Shown: positions 1-9,584, counted from the stretch's first letter. The stretch: 39,810 nucleotides of DNA from Candidatus Anaerobiospirillum pullicola (GCA_018884035.1 JAHLFE010000189.1:1-39810), one strand, 5' to 3'. Numbers and translations are program-made. The notes: generated by a model not told the origin, from the sequence alone.

Positions 1-438
1 ACTTCACGGTACCTAAAGTAACCCTCCCAGACCTGCCTTAACGGCCTGAGCCTCACTAGGCTCACAAATGGCTTATTTATGCACTATGTGTTTGCATGCC
101 GAGCACGTAGCGCTTGCTTGCGCCCAAAAAAAGCTAAATTGAACGCCAACCATACGTAAGTTAGGGGCAATTACAGCCTTATTGCTGCTAATGATTCATA
201 TTTCACAAAAATGACAGTAAGCTAACGATGTTTTGTTTCAAAATGTGCAATATTTTATGCGCCATACTGATGCACAACATTGCCTCTCAGAGGGAAGACG
301 GTGTGCGTGCGGGAGAGTGATCAGCTAAGCTGTTGCTGGCTGCTGCCTGCCATCACATCACTTTAAAGACTGATAGCAGACAGCAGACAAGGGGGCAAGA
401 TGACGATGTCAAGACGGAGTAGAAGGTCTCAAGAGGCC
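1..438. other. Non-coding stretch downstream of the KAP NTPase gene
   Basis: I see no convincing gene here. A relatively AT-rich patch lies at about 190-260. There is no clear stem-plus-T-run terminator for the minus-strand gene that ends at 439. The plus-strand open frame at 400-840 is antisense to that gene and is not a gene. Confidence 0.5.
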
Positions 439-2220
439 TTATACCTCTTTAATCTTGTAACCCAGTTCGTTGGCTCTGTTGATGAAGTGCTCATACTCCC
501 AAATGTTGGTGTTAAGAATCACCTTCTGGTCACTGCACTCGAGCACCACGTTTTGATCAAGAGTACGCTTGATGCCATAAACTGGATTTTTTCTGGCTCG
601 GATCCTCTTGTATTCATCCATGGTAACAAAGCGCTCCTCCCACAGCTCATCACCTTTGAAGACCTTAAGCAGTTGGGCGTAAGTCGTTTTAGGATAGTCG
701 CTGAGGTAGTCCTGCAAGAAATCAGCAATCAGGCGATTCTTCCACGCGTAAGTTTTACCGTTGTACTTGTAACGGCGCACAGTGCGGCCATTACTCTTGG
801 AACTGGAGTCTTCTTCGGCTTTAATGTTGGTCACCGATGACATAGCCAACAATGAACTCATCTTTGTGCCTAGGATTTCATCGTTATCGATGTTTTCGGC
901 AATGAGGTTGAGTAAGTTGGAGAGGTTGAAGGCGTTTTGGCTGAGGTAGGTCTCCTGCTGGCAGAAACGATAGAGTACCTGCTCCCATGTTTCATCAAAC
1001 TCACCAAACTCATTGAGCCGAGACACTTCTTCACTACTAAGGGTTGGCAACTTCTCCTTCTGTGCTAAGCGCTCATCCCAGCTCTTAAAGTTAGGTTCAC
1101 GTAACAACAGGTTGTAAATGCGAGGGAAGGAGATCTGGATGCAGACTAAAGCGAAGTGGAGCTTCTTTTCTAAGAGATTTTTGTTGTAAGCCTCGTCCTC
1201 ATCCTCTTCCTCAGAAGATTCGCTGTCTTGTTGAGATTCTTGCTTGCCCTCATCATTGATGATGGAGATTAGAGCCAAGGTGTTCATCAGACGCTTCAGT
1301 GCGCGTGGGTTAGCTCCGACTGTTAGCTCAGAGATATGACTCAGATCAGCGGTTAAAGACTCGTCTTGGAGTTCTTCTGCGGTAAAGAAGCTGATGTCTT
1401 GCAGCGCCTTGATCAGGAAGGTGTCGACCTTATACGAGGTAACTGGCATGGAGAAAGGCAGCTGAATCAGCTTGTCGAAGAACGAGCGGAACTCACGCTC
1501 GTTGGCTGGGGTCAGCTCACCAAACTTTGGCTTAAGGCCTTTGATGACGACACCGTAGTCAATAGCCAGTACAAAAATGCAGTGAGGCAGCTCAAAGATG
1601 TTCTTGAGCAGCTCTAAGAGCGAAACAGCTACAGGTGGATCGATGCGATCTAAATCGTCGATGAAAAAGAGCACGCCCTTTTTGGACGTATCCTGTGCCA
1701 TAAGGTCTGCTAGGAGCTTTTGAATCTCATCGGTGAGTTTACTGATGTTGGCCTGAGCCTTATCTTCATCTGAAAAGATGCTTTCAGCGACCGCTTCGCC
1801 ATCGAGTCCAACCATTTCAGCTGCTACACGAGTGCCAGCAGTGGCCATGCGCTTAAAGACCGTGCCAATGACTTTCTTGCTGGATTCCCAGCGTTGCTTG
1901 TCTTTGTTGAGATCAGCAATCTGGGTGATAATGGCCTCGAGGATGGCGATAATGCCACTGTTGGCGTCCTGCATTAGAGAGAACTGCCAAGTGTTAATCC
2001 AGATACTGTAAAAGTGGGCATCTGTTGATTCACAAAGGTTGAAGCGCAGTTGGTTCATGAGCGAGGTTTTACCACTACCCCATTCGCCTTGTAAGGCAAT
2101 TGTCATTGGTGACTCGACCATGTCAATGTACTTTATGAGGGCATTTTGGTAGTTCTGGATACCAAAAAGGTCTTCCTGCGATGGCAGGCGTGGAATGTCG
2201 ATGATGTTTGATTTGCGCAT
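439..2220 (-). CDS. KAP-family P-loop NTPase with a small C-terminal domain
   Basis: 593 aa. The Walker A motif is GEWGSGKT (residues 45-52) and the Walker B region is FFIDDLDRID (about 185-194). A WINTWQF element (74-80) and a GANPRALKRLMN segment (302-313) match the tryptophan and arginine signatures of KAP NTPases. An acidic linker (about 325-345, rich in E, D and S) separates the ATPase core from a second helical part. The last 100 or so residues form a separate basic/aromatic module (about 490-593). It reminds me of small C-terminal modules on restriction-associated proteins, but I cannot verify that. I see no clear transmembrane segment, although many KAP proteins have them inside the core. 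I chose the ATG at 2220: the frame stays open to a TTG at 2316, but that codon lies inside the predicted -10 box. It has no operon partner. KAP ATPases are known in membrane-complex and phage-defence settings; the function here is unknown. Confidence 0.85.
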   Translation of the reverse strand: MRKSNIIDIPRLPSQEDLFGIQNYQNALIKYIDMVESPMTIALQGEWGSGKTSLMNQLRFNLCESTDAHFYSIWINTWQFSLMQDANSGIIAILEAIITQIADLNKDKQRWESSKKVIGTVFKRMATAGTRVAAEMVGLDGEAVAESIFSDEDKAQANISKLTDEIQKLLADLMAQDTSKKGVLFFIDDLDRIDPPVAVSLLELLKNIFELPHCIFVLAIDYGVVIKGLKPKFGELTPANEREFRSFFDKLIQLPFSMPVTSYKVDTFLIKALQDISFFTAEELQDESLTADLSHISELTVGANPRALKRLMNTLALISIINDEGKQESQQDSESSEEEDEDEAYNKNLLEKKLHFALVCIQISFPRIYNLLLREPNFKSWDERLAQKEKLPTLSSEEVSRLNEFGEFDETWEQVLYRFCQQETYLSQNAFNLSNLLNLIAENIDNDEILGTKMSSLLAMSSVTNIKAEEDSSSKSNGRTVRRYKYNGKTYAWKNRLIADFLQDYLSDYPKTTYAQLLKVFKGDELWEERFVTMDEYKRIRARKNPVYGIKRTLDQNVVLECSDQKVILNTNIWEYEHFINRANELGYKIKEV

Positions 2221-2254
2221 TTGGGGTCGCTGGATGGATAAAGGTGGAGACAAA

Positions 2255-2284
2255 CAGAGGCTAGGCTGCCAGAGGCTAGGCTGC
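2255..2284. repeat. Two perfect 15-bp tandem repeats in the KAP gene leader
   Basis: CAGAGGCTAGGCTGC occurs at 2255-2269 and again immediately at 2270-2284. The pair lies between the predicted transcription start (about 2309, minus strand) and the ATG at 2220, so it would be in the 5' untranslated region. It could be an operator or an RNA element; no function is established. Confidence 0.85.
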
Positions 2285-2315
2285 GGAATGTCATGTCTGT
2301 TGTTGATTATGACCA

Positions 2316-2344
2316 AGTATAAAAACGCCGGAAAAACAAGTCAA
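2316..2344 (-). promoter_or_regulatory. Sigma70-type promoter for the KAP NTPase gene
   Basis: On the minus strand the -35 TTGACT (2344-2339) and the -10 TATACT (2321-2316) are separated by exactly 17 bp; each matches consensus at 5 of 6 positions. Transcription would start near 2309, giving a leader of about 90 nt before the ATG at 2220. Confidence 0.7.
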
Positions 2345-3512
2345 TTTGTGGTTTTGCAGGGGGGAAGAGATCAGGAAAATCTGAGCTCTACTCAGAGTTT
2401 GGTGGATGCCAAAAAGCAGCAGCGCCCACTGTCAAGCGAGGGCTCCATGTGATAGCGTTTTAAGTGACCAACTTTGGAGTAGTGTTAGTGCCATATCCAC
2501 CAAAACTTGAGGAGAGCCGAAAATCTCCCGCTGGGCTACCCAAAGTTAGTACCTAAAGTTAGTACTGCAGAAGAGCATTTACGTCTGAGCAATACTGCCT
2601 GTGCTATCTGCCCCGTGGGGCGAGCACTGTTAGTTGCTAACAGTAGCTTGATAAGAAACAAGATGTAGGGCAGGGCGCGTGTGTTTGGTGCAGGGCGCGC
2701 ATGGCTTGCTGTGGGAAAGGTTACCGGTAACACCAATTGCGTGTCACTTTTGTGATAGAAACACAATCTTGGCGAAAATTAATGCGAATGCCCTCACAAA
2801 AGGAGGGGCTCAATATAGATAAGCCCTCGCTACTGTTGCACAATTCACTCGTTACATGACCCCTGAGTTATGCCTACATGGCGGCCATCAGCTAGCTGTG
2901 AGGGCAAAACCAGACTTTAGCTTTACTTTCTGCGGCTCTTTTTATCACACCGCTCCATGCGCAGGCGCTTTTTGGGCCTTGTTTGTGACAAGTTATCGCC
3001 CCTACATGCCTGCCACTGCACACAGCTTCACTGCTCTTTGGTGATTATATGCTACTGACCCTCCGTGCTTTTGCATGTGGTAGGGCAAGACGTAGCTTGC
3101 GGAGACAGGGTAGCTCTCGTGAGCTCATAACAGTTTTATCTGAGACAACTGCTGTTGCCTCATAGTTGAAGCTGTGAACTCTGTGGAGCGCAAACTTGAA
3201 ATCTGATCGTATTCACGATCACAGCGCAGGTGTATTAGAGGTTACGCGGGGCGGTTGCCATGTGTAATCGCTCGTGTTGGTTTTAGAGCTTGAGTACAAG
3301 TAACTCCTTGCCGTAGGTTCGCTCTGTTGGCCTTGTTGCCAAGAGATTGCTTTACTGCATCAAGGCATACACCCTTACGGTGAGGCCAAAGTCTCTTCTC
3401 AGTTGGTTGCTGCAAAGGCGGCAACTAAGTCATAAAGAACGTAAATCTAACAGCTCTTACGCTCTTTATGTGGGTTGGCATTTGTGATTGTTCGTTATTA
3501 ATCAGAGGCCCT
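2345..3512. other. Long intergenic region between the KAP gene and glgC
   Basis: About 1.2 kb with no gene I can support. It separates two divergent genes. It holds an 11-bp direct repeat AAAGTTAGTAC at 2542-2552 and 2555-2565, and a perfect 7-bp inverted repeat with a 4-nt loop at 3204-3221 (TGATCGT/ACGATCA), which could be an operator upstream of glgC. Open frames here lack ribosome binding sites and protein-like composition. Confidence 0.5.
3204..3221. repeat. Inverted repeat upstream of glgC
   Basis: TGATCGT, loop ATTC, ACGATCA: a perfect 7-bp inverted repeat about 290 bp before the glgC start. It lacks a following T-run, so an operator or a hairpin is more likely than a terminator. No regulator is assigned. 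Confidence 0.4.
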
Positions 3513-4829
3513 ATGGAAAACTCACGTGACGTGGCGAAGCAAACACTGGCATTGGTTCTGGCCGGTGGCCGTGGCAGCAGACTGCACATGCTCACGGATC
3601 GTCGTGCCAAGCCAGCAGTGTTCTTTGGCGGTAAGTTCAGAATCATTGACTTCGCTCTGTCCAACTGCGTGAACTCTGGCATCACCCGTATCGGCGTGGT
3701 TACCCAGTACAAGTCCCACTCCTTACTGCGTCACATTCAGGCAGGTTGGTCGTTCCTGCGCAATCAGTTCAATGAGTTCATTGACCTCCTGCCAGCACAG
3801 CAACGTGTCGACGAGGAGCACTGGTATCAAGGTACTGCTGATGCCGTTTACCAGAACATCGACATCATCCGCAACCACCACCCAAAGTACATCGTCATCT
3901 TAGCCGGTGATCACATTTACAAGATGGATTACACCGCCATGGTGATGGATCACATCAAAAGTGGCTGCCCTGTAACCGTCGCTTGCATCGCTATCCCTCG
4001 TGAGGAGGCCTCTGCTTACGGTGTCATGCAGGTCGACAATAACAACATGATCACTGACTTCTTAGAGAAGCCAAAGGATCCTCCTGCAATGCCTAACGAC
4101 GACAAGCACAGCTTGGCCTCGATGGGTATTTACGTCTTCAACGCTGACTTCCTCTATGACATTCTGGAAGCCGACGCTAAGACCGAGGGCTCTCGTCGTG
4201 ACTTCGGCTTTGATATCATTCCAGCCTTAGTTCGCGAGCATAAGGCTCACGCTCACGACTTCGCTCTGTCCTGCATCCGTAATACAGGTAACCCAGACAT
4301 CTGCTACTGGCGTGACGTCGGTACTATCGATGCCTACTGGGAAGCCAACATGGATATCGCTGCTGTTCAGCCACAGCTGGACGTCTACGATACCGTATGG
4401 CCAATTTGGACGCACCAAGTGCAATTACCACCAGCCAAGTATGTCCAAGACATTAATGGCGCTTCTTCCGTGGTAATGAACTCGGTCTGCTCCGCTGGCT
4501 GCATCATCTCCGGCTCTTCGATCAGCCACTCGGTGCTGTTCTCCAATTCGCGCGTCCACTCGAACTGCTCCTTAAACGAGGCTGTGATTCTGCCATCGTG
4601 CACCATTCACCGTGGCTGCCGCTTAACCAAGGTCATCTTAGACCGTGGCTGCGAGTTACCACGTAACCTCGTCATCGGTGAGGATGAGACCTTAGACGCT
4701 AAGCGCTTCTACCGCTCCTCTGGTGGTGTGGTCTTAGTCACCCGCGAGATGTTAAAGAAGCTGCGTGAGAACGAGCCAGCTTTATACGAGGGCTTTGACG
4801 AGTATCACGGCAACGCCCCAATCTACTAA
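3513..4829 (+). CDS. glgC: Glucose-1-phosphate adenylyltransferase (ADP-glucose pyrophosphorylase)
   Basis: 438 aa; the E. coli enzyme is 431 aa. It makes ADP-glucose from glucose-1-phosphate and ATP, the committed step of bacterial glycogen synthesis. The N-terminal nucleotidyltransferase signature is LAGGRGSRL (residues 16-24), followed by [19 protein letters not shown]. The ADP-glucose loop region GTADAVYQN, the AGDHIYKMD segment and the YWRDVGT substrate motif are all present, and a left-handed beta-helix C-terminal half ends with RRFYRSS-like sequence (KRFYRSSGG). I used the ATG at 3513 because AGAGG lies five bases upstream; the frame opens earlier at 3468 without support. No other glycogen gene (glgA, B, P, X) is in the window. 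The dgt gene follows after 15 bases, so the two are probably co-transcribed. Confidence 0.97.
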   Translation: MENSRDVAKQTLALVLAGGRGSRLHMLTDRRAKPAVFFGGKFRIIDFALSNCVNSGITRIGVVTQYKSHSLLRHIQAGWSFLRNQFNEFIDLLPAQQRVDEEHWYQGTADAVYQNIDIIRNHHPKYIVILAGDHIYKMDYTAMVMDHIKSGCPVTVACIAIPREEASAYGVMQVDNNNMITDFLEKPKDPPAMPNDDKHSLASMGIYVFNADFLYDILEADAKTEGSRRDFGFDIIPALVREHKAHAHDFALSCIRNTGNPDICYWRDVGTIDAYWEANMDIAAVQPQLDVYDTVWPIWTHQVQLPPAKYVQDINGASSVVMNSVCSAGCIISGSSISHSVLFSNSRVHSNCSLNEAVILPSCTIHRGCRLTKVILDRGCELPRNLVIGEDETLDAKRFYRSSGGVVLVTREMLKKLRENEPALYEGFDEYHGNAPIY

Positions 4830-4839
4830 TCGTAGGGGC
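4815..4839 (+). promoter_or_regulatory. Hairpin spanning the glgC stop and the dgt ribosome binding site
   Basis: GCCC(4815-4818) and CTAC (4823-4826) can pair with GTAG (4832-4835) and GGGC (4836-4839), leaving a 4-nt bulge. The glgC stop TAA lies in the loop and the dgt Shine-Dalgarno-like TAGGGG in the stem. Ribosomes finishing glgC would melt it, which suggests translational coupling. This is inferred from base pairing only. Confidence 0.35.
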
Positions 4840-4844
4840 GAAAT

Positions 4845-7568
4845 ATGGGATATGAGCTCTCGTTAGAAGAAATCTGTGTCAGTTTGTTTTGTCGAGAGCG
4901 CTTTGCTAGCTCTGATCATATCCCGTTTTTCCTGCAAAACTTCGCGCCGTTTAGTGTACAGCGTGCAGTTAAGGACGAACAAGCGCAGGCGGTGCTTAAA
5001 TCCGCCTCTTTAGCGCTCAATCGTCAGCAGGCCAAATTATTAGCGCAAGCCGAAGTCAACTCTGCTCAGGGCAACCTTGCAGATGGGGACTTCGGCTTGT
5101 CTCGTTTTCAGCCAGTGATCAAACAAGCTGGTAGCACCACCAAGTCGGCTTTAGATCTGCCACCGCAAGCGCAGCGTACTTTTACCCCTGAAATGCTGCG
5201 GCAAAAGCAAGAGGCGACGACAGTCTATGGGCATAAAGAGGCCATAGCCGTGGTGCAAAGCGCGCAGCAAGCGGTAGAGCAAGGTGCAGAGCAGGAAAGT
5301 GCTTTAGCCGAAGCGACGTGGCTCAGTCAAACCAGAATACCGTCCCAAACAGCCCGCAATCAGATCGCGACCATCGCCATTGGCTCGATGTACGATTTTG
5401 ATGAACTGTGCGTGGCTGTGCGTTATGCGCTGGAGGAGGATCGCGTCAAGCTGACCATGAGCTCTGCTTTTCGCTCCTTACAGCAGCGCACACAAGTCTT
5501 TCCTCTGGACATTAATGCCTCGACACGTTCACGCCTGACGCACTCTTTTGAGACCTCGGTGTACGTCAAGCTGTGTATCACCGCCCTAGTCGAGCGTATC
5601 CCAAAGTTACGTACCGTTATCAAGGAGCTGGAAACCAGTGCCGATACGGCCGCCTTGCTCCATGACATCGGTAACCCGCCATTTGGCCATTTTGGTGAGC
5701 AGGTGATCCGCACGTGGGTTGCGAAGATCTGTAAAAAAGAGCTCAGCGCAGTAAGAAAGGGTGCCCCTGCCCAGCTTAATCCTGAGCAAATGGATGATCT
5801 GTGCGCCTTTAACGGCAACGCCCAAGGCCTACGCCTTTTGCACTCTCTCTTTTGCCTCAATTTAAGCTTAGGCCAGCTGGCTGCTTTCATGAAGATGCCT
5901 TACACCTGCGCGCAAATGCAGGCTAAGGGCTTAAGCCTTGAGCAAATCCAAAAGCGCACGGGCGTCTTCTTAAGCGAGGAAGAGCTCTTAGAGCGTATTG
6001 CGGCCAGTAACTTAGGCGCCAAGCGTCATCCGCTTTCGCTTATCATGGAGCAGTGCGACGATCTGGCTTATGCCCTTGCTGACCTTGAGGATGCCTATGA
6101 TCGCGAGGTGCTTAAGGACGCTGACGTCTTGGATCTCGTAGAGGATCTCATTACCTACCTCAAGAATAACGCCTGCTACAGCTCGTGCGATAACTGCGTT
6201 AGTGCCTGCTCTTGTGCCCAAGGCACTGCTGCGGGGGTAGAGAATCTGAGCGCAGAGTCTCATGCTGCTGAGGCGGCACAGAGCAAAGCGACGTTACGTC
6301 AAGCGCTGCAAGATGAGGCTGCGGTAGCGGCGGCTAATGCGGCTAAAGCCCAAGACCGTGGCCACAAAAAGCTTGCCGAGGGGACAGCTTGTGGCAACGC
6401 TACCACTACAGGTGCGAAAAGTTTTGGCACCACAACTCAGCTGCTGGTCAATAGCCTTGAGGGGCTGATTCCTAAGGAGTCGCAGCTTTCACCGGTAGCG
6501 ACTCTGGGGGAGGTCGTAAAGCAGTCGCCAGCATGGGAGCTGGCACGCGCTGCGGTAAAGCAGCAACAGCAACAGCAAACAGCGTTCACAGCGGCAGCGG
6601 CAGCTGCGGCAGATGCAGGGACTAATCCAGAGGCCGAGCGGATTGCGCGCTGGCATAGCCGCAACCAAAAGCTGGCCATGGAAGAGCAGGTCAATCGCGA
6701 GGCCGATCAAGCCGCTTTGTCCGCCGCACGTTCACGCGCCACCGATAGCTCGGCGTCAAGCTCTGACATTATGGCCGCAGCGCATTTAGCACACGCTAAG
6801 GTGCTCTCAGAGCATGCTCTGCAGCAAAAAGCCGCGCAAAACCAAGATAGCAGCAACGCACCGTCTCCAGCAGCCAGTACAGCTTTACAGATTAAGAGCC
6901 TACATCCAGTGAAGCTCGATGAGGTGCTGCTTGATGTTATTCATCAGGCCTACTGTCACTACAAGGATGATGCTTTTGGTGTCTTAAAGCTGGTGCACGA
7001 TAACACCACGCACTCGGTGCGTAGCATGATGCGCGAGCTGGGCGTACCCCGACTTTTGTACTTACTGCGAGACTGCTTAGCGTCGTATTACATCCTGGAT
7101 GTGGTGGATGCCATTGTGGCGGATGAAGTGGGCTTTTTCTGTGAGGGTATCCTCAACATCCCACCGTATGCCAACGATGCTCATAAAGCGGTGCAGTTTT
7201 TAAAGCACTACGAGCAGCAGAAGGTATACACCCACAGACAGGTGGAGTCGTTGGAGCTGCAAGGCGCAGCTATCTTAAAAGGCGTATTGCGCGCTTATGA
7301 GCCGTTGCTGTCCTTATCGGCCAAGGAGTTTCAGCGCTGCTTACAAGGTGAGGGTGGCGACATGATGGGCTGCCATTTGCTGCGGCGTATTGCACTGCGT
7401 AACAAGGCGGCCTATAAGCGCCTTGTAAAGGCCCATCCGCTTGCAGAGAAGTATGCGCGTATTCGGCTTATTATCGATCATGTAGCGGGTATGACTGATA
7501 CCTTGGCGGCGCATGAGTACAGCGTGCTGACGGGCACGAACATGTCGTTTGTGAGTGGGCCGCTGTAG
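4845..7568 (+). CDS. dgt: dGTP triphosphohydrolase (dGTPase) with a long N-terminal extension and a 240-residue insertion
   Basis: 907 aa against about 505 in E. coli. It would hydrolyse dGTP to deoxyguanosine and triphosphate using an HD-domain metal site. The family core begins near residue 195 with an LEEDRVKLTMSSAFRSLQQ-type segment, then RTQVFPL and RLTHS (H233), the HD pair in LLHDIGNPPFGHFGE (H273, D274), FNGNAQGLRL and a further Asp-bearing helix (MEQCDDLAYALADLEDA). The family C-terminus is clear (VESLELQGAAILKGVL; DHVAGMTD). Two things are odd. Residues 1-180 are an Ala/Gln-rich extension without recognisable homology. About residues 444-680 are an Ala/Gln/Ser-rich insertion that starts with a cysteine cluster (C444, C448, C451, C455, C457) and contains a run of six Gln and a run of seven Ala. 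The start is the ATG at 4845, just after glgC. The catalytic residues are intact, so activity is likely. Confidence 0.93.
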   Translation: MGYELSLEEICVSLFCRERFASSDHIPFFLQNFAPFSVQRAVKDEQAQAVLKSASLALNRQQAKLLAQAEVNSAQGNLADGDFGLSRFQPVIKQAGSTTKSALDLPPQAQRTFTPEMLRQKQEATTVYGHKEAIAVVQSAQQAVEQGAEQESALAEATWLSQTRIPSQTARNQIATIAIGSMYDFDELCVAVRYALEEDRVKLTMSSAFRSLQQRTQVFPLDINASTRSRLTHSFETSVYVKLCITALVERIPKLRTVIKELETSADTAALLHDIGNPPFGHFGEQVIRTWVAKICKKELSAVRKGAPAQLNPEQMDDLCAFNGNAQGLRLLHSLFCLNLSLGQLAAFMKMPYTCAQMQAKGLSLEQIQKRTGVFLSEEELLERIAASNLGAKRHPLSLIMEQCDDLAYALADLEDAYDREVLKDADVLDLVEDLITYLKNNACYSSCDNCVSACSCAQGTAAGVENLSAESHAAEAAQSKATLRQALQDEAAVAAANAAKAQDRGHKKLAEGTACGNATTTGAKSFGTTTQLLVNSLEGLIPKESQLSPVATLGEVVKQSPAWELARAAVKQQQQQQTAFTAAAAAAADAGTNPEAERIARWHSRNQKLAMEEQVNREADQAALSAARSRATDSSASSSDIMAAAHLAHAKVLSEHALQQKAAQNQDSSNAPSPAASTALQIKSLHPVKLDEVLLDVIHQAYCHYKDDAFGVLKLVHDNTTHSVRSMMRELGVPRLLYLLRDCLASYYILDVVDAIVADEVGFFCEGILNIPPYANDAHKAVQFLKHYEQQKVYTHRQVESLELQGAAILKGVLRAYEPLLSLSAKEFQRCLQGEGGDMMGCHLLRRIALRNKAAYKRLVKAHPLAEKYARIRLIIDHVAGMTDTLAAHEYSVLTGTNMSFVSGPL

Positions 7569-8250
7569 AGGTTGGCTATGAGCAGAGCCATAGCTTGAGT
7601 TGAGTTAAGACTGAGAGGAGAGGCTGTGCTTATCGGCGCGCTCTTGGTAGTAAGCGCTGCGTGGTGATGCCTTATCTCGAGACAGGCTAGCAAGGGGGAC
7701 TCTGCTCTTGAGATAACGGTCAGTTACGCTGATGTGAGGGGCGTGGTTGATTTTAAGCGCAAGCAGCGCAGTGTGGTAGCGCCGTATATTAAGAGTAGGC
7801 AAGGTACGGCTGGCCTTTCGTAGGTGATTGCCAGCGGTCACTAAGCTTAGGCCAATCTCCTTTCAACCTGCATGCGCTTATCCCCGCCTTTACCGTTTAC
7901 ATATCCCTATAAATATCGTGACTTCTAACAGTGTCAGCACAAGCGCAAACGCTTGTGTAAAGCCGCATAAGTAAGGCCAAAACCTTGATTTTATCGCACA
8001 TAAATGGTACAAATTAGAGATTTTGTGCCAGATGGGGGACTCCCCCAAAGGCAAGTGCGCTGTGCTCCGGACAAAAGACTGGCGGTAACGGTGTCGTGCT
8101 GTTCTGGTTGTTATCCAAAGCCTTTGCCGTCTGTTCTTAGGCACCTAAGCACAGAGCAGTGCTGTTTAGGCATGGGACTTTTAGCCCTGTAGGGTTGTAG
8201 GCTAAAGTCTTAGAGCGCTGCAAGAGATCTGATCTGCAGGAGATTTGGCG
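7569..8250. other. Intergenic region after dgt
   Basis: No gene recognised. A weak stem (GCTATG 7575-7580 with CATAGC 7589-7594) follows dgt without a T-run. TTATCTC at about 7673 and GAGATAA at about 7710 form a distant 7-bp inverted repeat. A weak promoter-like pair TTGATT (7985-7990) and TACAAA (8008-8013), 17 bp apart, might serve the acyltransferase gene. Confidence 0.4.
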
Positions 8251-9534
8251 ATGACTGAGCAAATCCTCAAAGGTGACAAGGCTAAAGCTGAAGTTACGTC
8301 AAGTGAGGATGCCATCTTCGATGATATTCGTCCTTGCCGCGATGACGAGGCGCCACAAGAGTTGGCCATCATCGCCAACGACGAGGTGTTAGTAAATGGC
8401 ATCGTCAAACTCCGCTATCCTAAGCTCCACAAGTACTTTGGCCCGCTCTTTCGCTACAAAGTTCGCTCGTTTATCCACAACACGCTGAAAAACGTCCACA
8501 ACATTAATGATTTTCAGCAGTTAGTGGCACAGGCCGTCACCAAGATGATTGCCACCACTACCGATGGTGTGGAATTCAAGGGCTTTGAAACCCTCGACCC
8601 CAAGAAGGGCTACCTCTTCATTTCCAACCACCGCGATATCTCGCTTGATCCTGCCTTTATCGACTTTGCGCTGCATCAGCACAACTTCGATACAGTGCGT
8701 ATCGCCATTGGCGATAACCTGCGCAAGATCCCAGCTGCTACCGCACTGATGCGCCTTAACAAGAGCTTTATCGTTAAGCGCTCGGTGGTCTCGCCGCGCG
8801 AGAAGCTCAAGGAGCTGCAACACCTGTCACAGTACATGGGCCTGTCGCTTAAGGAGAAGCACTCCATTTGGATTGCGCAACGCGAGGGCCGTGCTAAGGA
8901 CGGCTACGACAGCACCGAAGAGGCTGTGCTCAAGATGATCTACCTCTATGGCAGATCCCAAGGGCAGGACTTTGCGACCTACATGCAAAGCCTCAATATC
9001 GTGCCGGTGTCGATCACCTACGAGTACGATCCTAACGATCTTGATAAGGCTCGCGAGCTTCACGAAAAGGCAGTGAACGGCACCTACAAGAAGGCCGAGT
9101 TCGAGGACATCCGTAGCATCGTCAAGGGTATCAAGGGCTATAAGGGCCGCATTAGCGTGGTAGCAGGTGAACCCATCACTTCTGGCTTTAGCACCCCTGC
9201 GGAGCTGGCCACGCTCATCGACAAGTTTATCTACAGCAACTACGCGCTGTATCCGAGCATGCTGGTCTCGGCGCAGAAGCTGGAGATGGCTCCTGAGCAT
9301 GCTCTTGATGGCATCCCATCAGAAGAGATCTTGAAGTTTATGGATAGGATTAACTCCTACCCACCTGAGCTGCAAATGCGCGTCATGAAGATGTACGCGG
9401 CGCCTTACGAGAACTACCAAAAGGCCATGTCTGGACAATTGAATCAGCACGCTGAGGCAGCAGCAGAAAACAGCACAGGTGCTGACAGCTCAGCTGGTAC
9501 AGAGAGCTCCGAGGGTGCAGAGGGCGCTGAATAA
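8251..9534 (+). CDS. PlsC-like glycerolipid acyltransferase (1-acyl-glycerol-3-phosphate acyltransferase family)
   Basis: 427 aa. It belongs to a long acyltransferase family that, from memory, is widespread in gammaproteobacteria and shares the N-terminal DDIRPxxDDE segment (here 24-33). The catalytic block is FISNHRDISLDPAF (123-136), followed by IAIGDNLRKIPAATALMRLNKS with IVKR (151-176), the WIAQREGRAKDG block (207-218) and the PVSITYEYDPNDLDKARELH region. The likely role is acyl transfer to a glycerol-phosphate or related acceptor at the inner membrane; the exact substrate is unknown. I prefer the ATG at 8251, which has GGAG eight bases upstream, over the TTG two codons earlier. The last 35 or so residues are a low-complexity Ala/Glu/Ser/Gly tail. 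A strong terminator follows, so transcription probably ends here. Confidence 0.88.
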   Translation: MTEQILKGDKAKAEVTSSEDAIFDDIRPCRDDEAPQELAIIANDEVLVNGIVKLRYPKLHKYFGPLFRYKVRSFIHNTLKNVHNINDFQQLVAQAVTKMIATTTDGVEFKGFETLDPKKGYLFISNHRDISLDPAFIDFALHQHNFDTVRIAIGDNLRKIPAATALMRLNKSFIVKRSVVSPREKLKELQHLSQYMGLSLKEKHSIWIAQREGRAKDGYDSTEEAVLKMIYLYGRSQGQDFATYMQSLNIVPVSITYEYDPNDLDKARELHEKAVNGTYKKAEFEDIRSIVKGIKGYKGRISVVAGEPITSGFSTPAELATLIDKFIYSNYALYPSMLVSAQKLEMAPEHALDGIPSEEILKFMDRINSYPPELQMRVMKMYAAPYENYQKAMSGQLNQHAEAAAENSTGADSSAGTESSEGAEGAE

Positions 9535-9584
9535 GGCGCAAGGAGCACAGCGGTAAGAGCCGTTTGTGCCTGAGCTTGCACTAA

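Noticed and set aside
7660..7740. Possible sixth copy of the dispersed element (CCTTATCTCGAG near 7668)
   Set aside because: Only the CTCGAG region and a weak CGGTCAGTTA match; ends and hairpins are not recognisable.
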